Below, one piece after another: positions 52,103-60,402 of a DNA stretch of 64,000 nt. The position numbers were made by a program, and so were the translations under genes. The DNA is from Rummeliibacillus sp044763875. GTDB taxonomy: Bacteria; Bacillota; Bacilli; Bacillales_A; Planococcaceae. The notes under the pieces were generated by a model, which worked only from the letters and a program-made list of their open reading frames with translations, had not been told where the DNA came from and ran no database searches. Positions within the stretch are counted from its first letter, which is position 1; the number at the start of each line of letters is the position of its first letter. Location: positions 186,001 to 250,000 of the forward strand of contig NZ_JBIWGZ010000005.1 in assembly GCF_044763875.1 (NCBI RefSeq), in the 5' to 3' direction.

Positions 52103-53143
52103 TTACAATTCATCAAACCCATTATCTTGAACATTCACTTTTACATATTGACGTGAGCGTTGTTCAAAGAAATCTGTTTTGCCTAGGTCGACATCTTCAT
52201 AGGCTTTAATCCATTTCATTGGATTTTTGCGGTAGCCTTCAAAAGGTCGTTCATAACCCAGTTGCGTGCAACGAACATTGGCGTAAAAGTAAATATAATC
52301 CTCAATATCTTCAATATCTAAACCATCTATTTTATCGCCAATTACTTCTCTTCCCCATTCAATTTCAAGTTCTGCTGCTTCACGGAAGATCATTTCTACT
52401 TTTTCCGCACGTTCTGGCGTATCATACTCAGGGTATTCTTCCAACAATTCTTTATATATTTTGACGAATAAATCAACGTGCAATTGTTCATCACGATTAA
52501 TGTAGTTGATCATTGTGCTCGTTGCAACCATTTTTTGATTGCGTGCTAAATGATAGAAGAAAGAGAATCCTGAGTAGAAGAATAAGCCTTCTAAAATAAC
52601 ATCATAAACAATTGAATCTAGCATATGTTCAACAGTTGGTTCTTCTGCAAATTGTTTATACCCTTTAATAACAAAATCATTGCGTTTTTCCAACACAGGT
52701 TCGGTACGCCAAAAATCAAATACTTCATCCTGTTCATCTTTTGAAACAAGACTTGATAGTATATAAGAATAAGAATGGTTATGAATCACTTCTTGTTGTG
52801 CCAAAATAATCATCAATGCATTAATGCTTGAATCTGTTAGATAATCGGCAATACGACCTGCATAATCTGTTTGAACACTATCAAGTAGTGCAAGTAAACC
52901 AATAATTTTCTTAAATGTTTGTTTCTCATCAGCTGTTAGCTGTGGAAATTGTTTACTATCATTGCTCATATTAATCTCAAAAGGTGTCCAGAAGTTACCT
53001 AGCATTTTTTTATATTTGGGATATGCCCAACTAAAACGAACATCATCCCAGTTTAATATATTAGAAGAACGACCATTAACGATTTTAGTCGAACGGTTTG
53101 GTGCTTCTTTATCCATTAATATACGTTTTTTTATTTCCGTCAT
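52103..53143 (-). CDS. nrdB: Class I ribonucleotide reductase, beta (radical) subunit
   Basis: 346 residues, ferritin-like fold. Di-metal ligands are visible in LLDSVQTDY (Asp), AQQEVIHNHSY (Glu, His), VILEGLFFYSG (Glu) and NRDEQLHVD (Glu, His). The Tyr in IHNHSY lies four residues after the His, the spacing of the radical Tyr122 in E. coli NrdB. It supplies the radical to NrdA for making deoxyribonucleotides. It starts 16 bases after nrdA. No nrdI is adjacent, which argues for class Ia-like over class Ib, but nrdI could be elsewhere. Confidence 0.92.
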   Translation of the reverse strand: MTEIKKRILMDKEAPNRSTKIVNGRSSNILNWDDVRFSWAYPKYKKMLGNFWTPFEINMSNDSKQFPQLTADEKQTFKKIIGLLALLDSVQTDYAGRIADYLTDSSINALMIILAQQEVIHNHSYSYILSSLVSKDEQDEVFDFWRTEPVLEKRNDFVIKGYKQFAEEPTVEHMLDSIVYDVILEGLFFYSGFSFFYHLARNQKMVATSTMINYINRDEQLHVDLFVKIYKELLEEYPEYDTPERAEKVEMIFREAAELEIEWGREVIGDKIDGLDIEDIEDYIYFYANVRCTQLGYERPFEGYRKNPMKWIKAYEDVDLGKTDFFEQRSRQYVKVNVQDNGFDEL

Positions 53144-53159
53144 TATTTATCTCCCCTAA

Positions 53160-55382
53160 TTAGCTTGCACATGATTCACATTCTAGTAATTCAACGGATG
53201 TAGAACGGACATAATAAGTCGTCTTAATACCGCTGTTCCATGCATTTAGATGAAGTGCTAGTAACTCTTTTGCTTTAATTGTATTTTGCACGTAAAGATT
53301 TAATGATATCCCTTGGTCAATATGGCGTGCACGCGCTGCGTTTTGCTTGATTGTCCAGTTTTGGTCGATAAAGTATGCTGATTTGTAATACCATGTTGTT
53401 TTTTCGTTTAAATCCGGCACTGTAACTGGAATTTTATAATCCTTTTTCTCTTCAGAATAACTCTTTTGGAAGATTGGATCGATACTTGCCGTACTTCCTG
53501 CAATGATTGATGTTGTTGAGTTTGGTGCCACAGCCATTACATAGCCATTGCGCATTCCTTTTTCAGCAACCTCTTGTTGTAGGGCTGCCCATTTTTCGCC
53601 ATGATAGCCACGGCTTTCGAAATAGCTACCTGTTTGCCAATCAGAACCTTCAAATAATGGATATACACCTTTTTCTTCTGCTAATTTCATAGAAGATTTA
53701 ATCGTTAAGTACGCAATTTTTTCATATAATTCATCTGCAAATTTAACTGCTGCTTCCGACTCCCAAGCAATACCTGAAGTAGCAAGTAGATGATGCCAAC
53801 CAAATGTACCAAGGCCAATTCCACGATAACGTGCATTCGTATGAGCCGCTTGTTTTACTGGGATTGCATTTAAATCAATCACATTATCAAGCATACGTAC
53901 TTGAATTGGAATTAAGCGTTCTAATACATTTGCTGGTATTGCTCTACCCAAGTTAATAGAAGATAGATTACATACAACAAAATCTCCTGGTTTACGGCGA
54001 GTGACGATCATATCATTTTCAAGTTCTACTGACTCAAATTCTGTTGGTGACATATTTTGTGCGATTTCTGTACACAAATTAGATGAGTAAATCATGCCTT
54101 TATGTTTGTTTGGATTTTTACGGTTAACCTCATCACGATAGAACATAAATGGTACGCCTGTTTCTAACTGACTGCGCATAATTCTTTTCATAATATCAAT
54201 TGCTGGTACGGCTTCACGTGACAATAAAGTATTTTGCACACATGCTAAGTAGTTTGCACGGAATGAACCTTCGCCGCGTTTTTCATCATAACAATCTTCT
54301 AATCCAAATCCCATAAGGGAACGTACTTCATAAGGGTCAAACAAATACCAATCATCACGATTTTCTACTGCTTCCATGAAAATATCTGGTAGACATACAC
54401 CTGTGAAAATATCATGTGCACGCATGCGTTCATCACCATTATTTAATTTCAAATCAAGGAATGAAAAAATATCTTTATGCCAGACATCCAAGTAAACCGC
54501 AATCGCTCCTTGACGTTGTCCAAGCTGGTCTACCGATACGGCTGTATTATTTAATTGCTTGATCCATGGAATTACACCGCTAGATGCACCTTTAAATCCA
54601 CGAATAGACGCACCACGGCTACGGACTTTACCCATATATACCCCAATACCACCACCAAATTTAGAAAGTGTCGCAACATCTGTATTGGAATCGTAAATAC
54701 CTTGCAAACTATCATCTACTGTATCGATAAAGCAGCTTGATAATTGTCCGTGTGTCTTTCCGGCATTTGATAATGTAGGTGTTGCTGTTGTCATATACAG
54801 ATTACTCATCGCCCAATAAGCTTCTTTTACTTTTTCAATACGATCTTCTTTTTCATTTTGCATTAACGTCATAGCAATGACCATCCAGCGTTCCTGTGGT
54901 AGTTCAATTGGCGTTTTATCAAAATCACGTGTCACATATCGATCTATTAATGTTTTTAGTCCTATATATGTAAAAAGTTCATCCCGTTTTGACTCTATTG
55001 TGAAGGCCAGTTGTTGTAGTTCGTCTTCTGAATAAGCTTCTACTAACACCGGATTATAGAGACCTTTTCCAACTAGTTTATGTACTTGTTCTGGAAATAC
55101 TTTATAGACATCTTCTACAGTAACTTGTCGCTCAACAGCAGCTTTTTGATAGATTTCCATTAGTAATAGACGTGCAGCAGCAAATGTCCAATAGGGTTCG
55201 TTTTCATCTAGAAAGCTTAATGCATCTAATGCTAGTGCTCTAGTCCATTCTCCATCTGCCGCATCAGGATGTTTATGCACAAAACGTTCATGCTTACGTC
55301 GTAAAGGACTCATTTCCTCTTTGCCAAATTCAGCCTCTAATCGCTGCAATACTGTTTCTTTTTCATCTATTATTGTTACCAT
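53160..55382 (-). CDS. nrdA: Class I ribonucleotide reductase, alpha (catalytic) subunit
   Basis: 740 residues. Catalytic features include QLSSCFIDTVDDSLQGIY (first redox Cys), FGGGIGVYMGKVRSRG, SSNLCTEIAQ with the thiyl-radical Cys, VVCNLSSINLG (second redox Cys), APNSTTSIIAGSTASIDP, and the C-terminal CESCAS pair that is re-reduced by thioredoxin. The N-terminal ATP-cone is incomplete: only its last helices are present (ALALDALSFLDENEPYWTFAAARL), and the opening VxKRDG hairpin is missing, so classical dATP inhibition may be absent. AAAAGGAGACG lies before the ATG. A cobalamin riboswitch and terminator precede the operon. Confidence 0.94.
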   Translation of the reverse strand: MVTIIDEKETVLQRLEAEFGKEEMSPLRRKHERFVHKHPDAADGEWTRALALDALSFLDENEPYWTFAAARLLLMEIYQKAAVERQVTVEDVYKVFPEQVHKLVGKGLYNPVLVEAYSEDELQQLAFTIESKRDELFTYIGLKTLIDRYVTRDFDKTPIELPQERWMVIAMTLMQNEKEDRIEKVKEAYWAMSNLYMTTATPTLSNAGKTHGQLSSCFIDTVDDSLQGIYDSNTDVATLSKFGGGIGVYMGKVRSRGASIRGFKGASSGVIPWIKQLNNTAVSVDQLGQRQGAIAVYLDVWHKDIFSFLDLKLNNGDERMRAHDIFTGVCLPDIFMEAVENRDDWYLFDPYEVRSLMGFGLEDCYDEKRGEGSFRANYLACVQNTLLSREAVPAIDIMKRIMRSQLETGVPFMFYRDEVNRKNPNKHKGMIYSSNLCTEIAQNMSPTEFESVELENDMIVTRRKPGDFVVCNLSSINLGRAIPANVLERLIPIQVRMLDNVIDLNAIPVKQAAHTNARYRGIGLGTFGWHHLLATSGIAWESEAAVKFADELYEKIAYLTIKSSMKLAEEKGVYPLFEGSDWQTGSYFESRGYHGEKWAALQQEVAEKGMRNGYVMAVAPNSTTSIIAGSTASIDPIFQKSYSEEKKDYKIPVTVPDLNEKTTWYYKSAYFIDQNWTIKQNAARARHIDQGISLNLYVQNTIKAKELLALHLNAWNSGIKTTYYVRSTSVELLECESCAS

Positions 55383-55403
55383 ATCGTCGTCTCCTTTTTA
55401 CAC

Positions 55404-55446
55404 AAAATAAAAGCGACTGTTCGCCTTCATCGGCAGAACAGTCGCT
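55404..55446 (-). terminator. Expression-platform terminator of the cobalamin riboswitch
   Basis: AGCGACTGTTC pairs with GAACAGTCGCT, extended by GCC/GGC, and is followed on the minus strand by TTTTATTTT. It lies between the aptamer and nrdA, so B12 binding probably favours termination. Confidence 0.9.
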
Positions 55447-55554
55447 CTAGTTGAAATGGAAACAAAATCACAGCAAAAAAATTCCACATAACAGTGAATG
55501 AATGTGCTGCAATTATTTGCCCCCACTTCTCAACCCCCGAAGAAAGTGTCGCAA

Positions 55555-55715
55555 AACGAAAATTTGGCAGGTCTACTGGCTTGTGTTTCATCCATTTTGT
55601 CATCCTTCCCAAGCATTGCTCAGTGGCTTTTTGACAAATGTCCACACCTACAGTTGCGGGGACAGCTTCGGCATTGAACCGAATTCCCTTTTACACCATT
55701 GCTGGTACCAATTAT
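55555..55715 (-). promoter_or_regulatory. Cobalamin (B12) riboswitch upstream of nrdAB
   Basis: Read on the minus strand, the conserved elements are in the expected order: GGTACC and AATGGTGTAAAAGGGAA near the 5' end; GCCGAAGCTGTCCCCGCAACTGTA, within which CCCCGCAACTGT is the family core; AAAAGCCACTG; ATGCTTGGGAAGG; and the B12 box AAGCCAGTAGACCTGCC at 55566-55582. An intrinsic terminator follows. The 72-codon frame through it is not a gene. Cobalamin control of class I reductases is known where a B12-dependent class II enzyme also exists (Streptomyces). Between 55716 and 55988 I see only the promoter region of this leader. Confidence 0.93.
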
Positions 55716-55988
55716 CGTCTTTATACTATATATTGTGTTTTTATAATATATATAATCTAACATATTGTGTTTGTCTTAGACAAGCAGAATTGCACAATTA
55801 AAGAAAAAGAACTACCAAGTGAACATATATTTTTGAATATACTAGATTCTTAATTATATTTGTTCTATATCAAATAGCTTTGTAGCATACCCAATAGCTG
55901 AGGAAAGCTGCCCTTCATAGGCATTTTTTTAAAGCGACTCCTATTGACAAGATTATTTCAATACCAATTTTTCTTTTTTATTGAATCT

Positions 55989-56105
55989 CTAATCTTCGTA
56001 ATCTTTATTACTTAGAACATCTCCAGTTTTTGCATCGATTTTAATTGCGTATTGATATGTGTCATCTTTAACTTCTACATCATATACCGAAAATGGTTTG
56101 GCCCC
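55989..56105 (-). pseudogene. C-terminal remnant of a PepSY-domain protein
   Basis: A minus-strand frame without a start reads KPFSVYDVEVKDD, then TYQYAIKIDAKTGDVLS and NKDYED before a stop at 55989. This is the end of a PepSY domain, in which the GxxxYxVxV strand precedes YxxxIDAxTGxVL. The 5' part is missing; a short GC-rich stretch at 56110-56146, possibly a fragment of the dispersed repeat, starts where the similarity stops. Confidence 0.75.
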
Positions 56106-56109
56106 ACCC

Positions 56110-56146
56110 GCATAAAGTGTTCGCCCGCAGTGGAAATCAACGGGTT
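56110..56146. repeat. GC-rich repeat fragment, copy E
   Basis: GTTCGCCCGCAGTGGAAAT followed by CAACGGG is like the terminal part of the dispersed GC-rich repeats (copies A-D), but only about 37 bases remain. It abuts the truncated PepSY frame. Confidence 0.45.
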
Positions 56147-56179
56147 ATATTTATCTATCTATATATTGTAAAAGAAAAA

Positions 56180-56223
56180 AGTCTGTAGACAAACTCGAAA
56201 TTCTTCGAGTTTGTCTACAGACT
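56180..56223 (-). terminator. Terminator downstream of uppP
   Basis: A perfect 20-bp stem (56180-56199 with 56204-56223), ATTC loop, and a minus-strand T-run. Confidence 0.93.
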
Positions 56224-56248
56224 AAAGAACCTTTAAGGCCCTTTTTTC

Positions 56249-57076
56249 TTACATAAATACGATAATAGCAAGTACGATTGCCAATACTATACGATAAATC
56301 GCAAATGGAACTAATTTTACTCTTGATACTAATTTTAAGAAGAACTTAATTGAAATAAGCGCAAAGACGAATGCACTGATAAAGCCAGTTACATAGAAGC
56401 CCATGTCGCCGAAATTAATTTGATCCCAGTGTTTAAGAAGTGATAAAAGACTTGCACCTGCCATAATTGGTACTGCCATGATAAACGTGAAATCTGATGC
56501 TGTACGGTGGTCTAAACCAAGTAATACCCCACCGGAAATAGTTGCACCAGAACGTGAAAAACCTGGCCATAATGATAAGCATTGAATTAGGCCGATTTTA
56601 AAGGCTTGTGCATAGGATAAATCATCTAATGAAGTAACTTTCGGTCTCTTTGGTCCAAATTTATCTGCTATAATCATAAATATTGCTCCAACGAACAGAC
56701 TAAAGATAACGGGTTTAATACCAAATAAATGACTATCGATAAAATTCTCTAATAATACACCTAATACACCTGCAGGAATTACGCCAATAATAACATGTAA
56801 TAAATTGAATCGATGATGTGGTTTTTGCCCTTCTATTTTATATAAACCAACAAGGCTCAGCATTCGTTTCCACATGACCACAACAACAGCTAGGATGGAT
56901 CCTAACTGAATAACAATTTTAAATGTATTCGCAGAAGCTTCCCCTAAAAACTCTGGCGTTTTCAACCACATATCATCAACGATAATCATATGACCTGTAG
57001 ATGAAACCGGAGCAAACTCTGTCATACCCTCTACAAAACCCAAAATAATGGATTTTAACAACTCTATAAAGTCCAT
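56249..57076 (-). CDS. uppP: Undecaprenyl-diphosphatase (BacA/UppP)
   Basis: A 275-residue membrane enzyme that recycles undecaprenyl pyrophosphate to the monophosphate carrier for wall synthesis and gives bacitracin tolerance. Family motifs are LGFVEGMTEFAPVSSTGH at residues 12-29 with catalytic Glu and the SSTGH loop, and LWPGFSRSGATISGG near 170 with the catalytic Arg-Ser-Gly. About eight hydrophobic helices. The usual EGLTEFLPVS reads EGMTEFAPVS, still within family variation. AAGGAGATACT lies before the ATG. Its closeness to the lia genes fits an envelope-stress neighbourhood, though it is on the opposite strand. Confidence 0.95.
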   Translation of the reverse strand: MDFIELLKSIILGFVEGMTEFAPVSSTGHMIIVDDMWLKTPEFLGEASANTFKIVIQLGSILAVVVVMWKRMLSLVGLYKIEGQKPHHRFNLLHVIIGVIPAGVLGVLLENFIDSHLFGIKPVIFSLFVGAIFMIIADKFGPKRPKVTSLDDLSYAQAFKIGLIQCLSLWPGFSRSGATISGGVLLGLDHRTASDFTFIMAVPIMAGASLLSLLKHWDQINFGDMGFYVTGFISAFVFALISIKFFLKLVSRVKLVPFAIYRIVLAIVLAIIVFM

Positions 57077-57177
57077 AGTATCTCCTTATTCTCTTTTTTT
57101 GAATGATTCTAACATTCATTTCTAGTAAAACTATCATAACATAACAGAAGGAGAAGCTATCTTAAAGTTTCATTAAA

Positions 57178-58269
57178 TTAATCTTTCAGCTCAACATCAA
57201 TTACCCACATTTCACTTCTACTATTAGTGCGAATTGGAGGTCCCCAAAAACCGAAACCTGATGAAACAAGTATATGTGTTGTCTTTTTCAATAGATACCC
57301 ATAATCAAGTTCAAACGTTTTTTTTGTAATCCATTGATTCGGCCACATTTGACCTAAATGGGTATGTCCAGAAAGGTGTACGTCTACCCCAAGCTCGACT
57401 GGCGTTTCTAAATCTGACGGGGTATGGTCCATAACAATCCAAGGTAAACGAGTATTCACCACAGTAGATAACTGTTGTAGAGACTTACGACTTTTATTTG
57501 TTTTGTCTTCTCTTCCTGTAACATAAAACGAATCCGCTATACAAATTGTTTCATCTTGTAAAATTTGTACCCCTGATTTTTTCATCTCATTTACAAAGGT
57601 AGGAATTGCTTTTCCGTAGTATTCATGGTTTCCTAACACACCATAAACACCATATGTAGCAGTTAATGTCTTCATGACTACATCCATGTCGTATGCTTTA
57701 TACCAATATGGATGATCATCTACAATATCCCCTACTAGAAAAACAATATCGGGTTTTTCAGCATTCGAACGCGTAACAAATTTCTGTAAAAGATTTTTAT
57801 TGGACAAGATACCGAGATGAAAATCAGAAGCAATAACCATTCTAAAATTTTGGATTGTCTGATGCTGTTTTTTTATTTGTATTGTTTTCCTATGAACAAC
57901 TGGAGAATATGCCATATATGAACCAAATCCAATAATAGCTATAAATAAAAACAAGATAATATAACCTACCCACACTATATGAAATGACGGTACTAGCCAT
58001 AACAAAAAGTTTGCAATTGGGAACAATAGAAGTCCGTACTCCATCAAAATCATCCAGTAACAACTAACTACTTTCGTTATTCGAAAACGTTCATTGAAAT
58101 TACTAATGACAATACTATAAGCAAAGTACAACCATACAATTGAAAAAACAATTGGCATCTTCATATGAAAAGCTAATTCTAACCAATGATAAACATTCCA
58201 TCCAAGATAATAGACAATTGCATTATATAAAACGAAAAATACGAAACCTACTATCATTCTTCTTTTCAT
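57178..58269 (-). CDS. Membrane-anchored metallophosphoesterase
   Basis: 363 residues. Four N-terminal membrane helices (about 5-130) precede a calcineurin-like phosphoesterase domain with the complete metal motif set: VIASDFHLG, VFLVGDIVDD, YGVLGNHEYYG, WIVMDHTP, and LSGHTHLGQMWP. YkuE/YaeI-like proteins with this architecture act on phospholipid or UDP-sugar substrates; the substrate here is not known. GAGGT lies 9 bases before ATG 58269 and only 2 before an ATG at 58278, so I start at 58269. Confidence 0.88.
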   Translation of the reverse strand: MKRRMIVGFVFFVLYNAIVYYLGWNVYHWLELAFHMKMPIVFSIVWLYFAYSIVISNFNERFRITKVVSCYWMILMEYGLLLFPIANFLLWLVPSFHIVWVGYIILFLFIAIIGFGSYMAYSPVVHRKTIQIKKQHQTIQNFRMVIASDFHLGILSNKNLLQKFVTRSNAEKPDIVFLVGDIVDDHPYWYKAYDMDVVMKTLTATYGVYGVLGNHEYYGKAIPTFVNEMKKSGVQILQDETICIADSFYVTGREDKTNKSRKSLQQLSTVVNTRLPWIVMDHTPSDLETPVELGVDVHLSGHTHLGQMWPNQWITKKTFELDYGYLLKKTTHILVSSGFGFWGPPIRTNSRSEMWVIDVELKD

Positions 58270-58368
58270 TATTGACATACCTCTTTTCGAGCCGATATTA
58301 ATTTCCTTGTAGACATTTTACAAATAAAACACCATTCACTTCAATTATAACCAGTCGTAGATGCTCTC

Positions 58369-58380
58369 AGTCTCCAGACC
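58369..58380 (+). promoter_or_regulatory. Candidate LiaR site upstream of the lia operon
   Basis: AGTCTCCAGACC, a short imperfect palindrome, lies about 30 bases upstream of the predicted -35 of the liaI-like gene. Position fits a LiaR/VraR-type activator site, but I have no aligned consensus to confirm it. Confidence 0.3.
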
Positions 58381-58406
58381 TAGATTAAAATCCACTTCCA
58401 GCCCGT

Positions 58407-58434
58407 TTGGACGAATCAAAATTCTGGGTATCAT
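58407..58434 (+). promoter_or_regulatory. Predicted promoter of the liaI-liaH genes
   Basis: TTGGAC (58407-58412) and TATCAT (58429-58434) are separated by 16 bases, 30 bases before the start codon at 58465. Confidence 0.45.
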
Positions 58435-58464
58435 AAAGGTACAAACGAAGGGAGGAAATAACCA

Positions 58465-58821
58465 ATGAAGAAATTTGGTTTATTAATCATCGGCGTAATC
58501 GCTGCCATTACGATTTTAAGTTCTTTAGGAGCTTTATTAGGTTTAGCTATTTCAGCAGCAATTTTATTTGCAGGTATTCACTACTATTTGAAAAGTAATT
58601 CTACTTTTTCAAAAGTTGTTTGGGCATTTGTTGCCATTACTGGATTATTAACATCTACTGCAAATATTCCAGGTTTTATCGGCTTAGCTGCAATTGCGAT
58701 TTTATGGTTCATCGTCCGTAAATGGAATGGCTCAGAAGATTATAGCAACTCTTTCTTTGCTCCAAAAAAGGATGACCCATTCACAAATTTTGAAAATCAA
58801 TGGAATGAACTAACAAAATAA
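58465..58821 (+). CDS. LiaI-like small membrane protein (lmo0954 family)
   Basis: 118 residues. Three hydrophobic helices (about 5-25, 28-43, 50-85) and a polar C-terminal tail ending FENQWNELTK. It resembles lmo0954 of Listeria, which with the PspA-like lmo0955 forms the LiaSR-controlled liaIH pair. In B. subtilis, LiaI anchors LiaH at the membrane under cell-wall antibiotic stress. GGGAGGAA lies before the ATG. The pspA/liaH gene follows after 15 bases. Confidence 0.82.
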   Translation: MKKFGLLIIGVIAAITILSSLGALLGLAISAAILFAGIHYYLKSNSTFSKVVWAFVAITGLLTSTANIPGFIGLAAIAILWFIVRKWNGSEDYSNSFFAPKKDDPFTNFENQWNELTK

Positions 58822-58836
58822 CAGGGGGTATCAACC

Positions 58837-59493
58837 ATGGTCAACTTATTACAACGATTAAAATATACTATAGAGGCAGATCTTCATCATTTGTTCGATA
58901 AGAAAGAAGAAAAAAATCCAATAGCGATGTTAAATCAATATGTCCGCGAAGCAGAAAAACAAACAGAAGAAACAGGTAAATGGTTAGAAAGACAAGGCCA
59001 ACTGAAACAAAAGCTTGAAAAAGAACTTGAAGAAACAATGGAAATGCATGACAAACGTTCAAAACAATTAGAACTTGCAAAATTAAGTGGTGAACAAGAT
59101 TTAATTAGTTTTGCAGAACAAGAAATTCAAACATATACACAACGCAGTATTGTTTTAAGAGATAGTATCGATAAAACTACTGAAGAACTATTTGGTCTTG
59201 AACGTAAATATGAAGAAATGAAACACAAGATTAAAGATATGAAAGTCCGTCAATTGCAACTGATGGGAAAAGAAAATGTAGTTCGTGCACATAACCAAAT
59301 GGATCACATCCTAAATCCCGAGTCTACTAGCAATAGTAATAAAAGACTTAATTCATTTGATGAAATGGAAAACTATATTGAACGTCTTGGTCAAAAAATC
59401 GACCGTGAGCATGAGGTAACTTCTATGGAAGAACGTCTAGCACTACTTGAAAAACAAGCAACAAAAAAAGAGAAGACAGAATTACTACAATAG
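58837..59493 (+). CDS. liaH: PspA/IM30-family protein (LiaH-like)
   Basis: A 218-residue protein that is nearly all coiled coil (residues about 25-150, with repeated Glu/Lys heptads such as LKQKLEKELEETMEMHDKRSKQLELAK). The start MVNLLQRLKYTIEADLHHLFDK contains the amphipathic membrane-binding helix, and NPIAMLNQYVREAEKQ is the PspA family hallmark. It assembles into rings or scaffolds that protect a damaged membrane. Co-transcribed with the LiaI-like gene. Repeat copy D and a terminator separate it from liaF. Confidence 0.9.
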   Translation: MVNLLQRLKYTIEADLHHLFDKKEEKNPIAMLNQYVREAEKQTEETGKWLERQGQLKQKLEKELEETMEMHDKRSKQLELAKLSGEQDLISFAEQEIQTYTQRSIVLRDSIDKTTEELFGLERKYEEMKHKIKDMKVRQLQLMGKENVVRAHNQMDHILNPESTSNSNKRLNSFDEMENYIERLGQKIDREHEVTSMEERLALLEKQATKKEKTELLQ

Positions 59494-59524
59494 CTAGACT
59501 TCCACAGGACTATCGTTATACTAA

Positions 59525-59551
59525 AAAAGAGAAGGATGTCCTTCTCTTTTT
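59525..59551 (+). terminator. Terminator after liaH
   Basis: AAAAGAGAAGG pairs with CCTTCTCTTTT over an ATGT loop, with further Ts. Confidence 0.8.
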
Positions 59552-59565
59552 CGCATTTATTGTTT

Positions 59566-59683
59566 GGCTTTGTTATGGAGTTTAATTTTAATTGAGCGAA
59601 AAGAGACGACTACTATGGGAAAACAAACCAGACGAGACCCACAGCGAAAAATTAATATATCCATAATTTAGTAAAACAAAGCC
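59566..59683. repeat. GC-rich dispersed repeat, copy D, between liaH and liaF
   Basis: Bounded by GGCTTTGTTA on the left and AACAAAGCC on the right, the same ends as copy A. The core has GACTACTATGGGAAAAC, then AGACGAGACCCACAG, then GCGAAAAATT, clearly related to copy B read on the minus strand. It is more mutated than the others, so this is an older insertion. Confidence 0.68.
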
Positions 59684-59706
59684 TATTTTTTAGAAGGAGG
59701 CCACCA

Positions 59707-60402
59707 ATGACTCATTTTTCAACAAACAAACTGACAACGCTTGTGATTTCTGCTTTTTTGCTTATTTTTATAGAATCTACATTCTTTGATAATGGCAGTT
59801 TCATGTTTGCGATTATGGGTGCTTTTTTCATATATATAAGCATACGTAAAAGACGGAAATGGCTTTTTTGGGTCGGCGTATTTTGTGTAGCGATTACACT
59901 CATGTCCATGTGGAGTTTACGAATTATCGTGGTAACTACTTTAATTTATGTGTTATGGCAAATGAAAAAAGGTGATCCGATTCAGATTTCATTTGCAAAG
60001 CCCGTATCTCAAAAAACAGTTGGTCACCCGATTAAAAACCATTTTTTTTCATTTCAAAGTACGCCATTACAATCTTATGAGTGGCAAGATGTGCATATTC
60101 AAAGTCTTGTAGGTGATTTGCATATTGATACTACCCAAACCGTATTACCAAAGGGAACTTCGCTTATTTCCATTCGCCAAGGATTTGGAAAAGTTCGGAT
60201 TATTGTCCCTTACGAAGTACCTGTTCGTCTTCATTACAATACTTTTGTTGGTGATGCAAAATGTTTTGGAACGACTTTCCCACGCATTTGGCACGATACC
60301 CTTACACTTCGTGATGGTTATGAATATATTGAAGAAGGAAGTTCCGAACTAATTATTACCGTTTCAACATTTTTGGGAGATGTTGAGGTGATTCGCCAAT
60401 GA
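59707..60402 (+). CDS. liaF: LiaF, envelope-stress response inhibitor
   Basis: 231 residues. Three or four N-terminal membrane helices (about 10-95) are followed by a cytoplasmic beta-rich LiaF/YvqF domain with the repeats IQSLVGDLHID, RQGFGKVRIIVPYEVPV, NTFVGDAKCFG and STFLGDVEVIRQ. In B. subtilis, LiaF holds the LiaS kinase in check until cell-wall antibiotics act. AGAAGGAGGCC lies before the ATG. Its stop overlaps the liaS start in ATGA, so the two are coupled. Confidence 0.92.
   Translation: MTHFSTNKLTTLVISAFLLIFIESTFFDNGSFMFAIMGAFFIYISIRKRRKWLFWVGVFCVAITLMSMWSLRIIVVTTLIYVLWQMKKGDPIQISFAKPVSQKTVGHPIKNHFFSFQSTPLQSYEWQDVHIQSLVGDLHIDTTQTVLPKGTSLISIRQGFGKVRIIVPYEVPVRLHYNTFVGDAKCFGTTFPRIWHDTLTLRDGYEYIEEGSSELIITVSTFLGDVEVIRQ

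Noticed and set aside
55427..55645. 72-codon minus-strand open frame upstream of nrdA
   Set aside because: It runs through the cobalamin riboswitch aptamer and its terminator. The sequence conservation there is explained by RNA structure, and no ribosome binding site precedes the frame.
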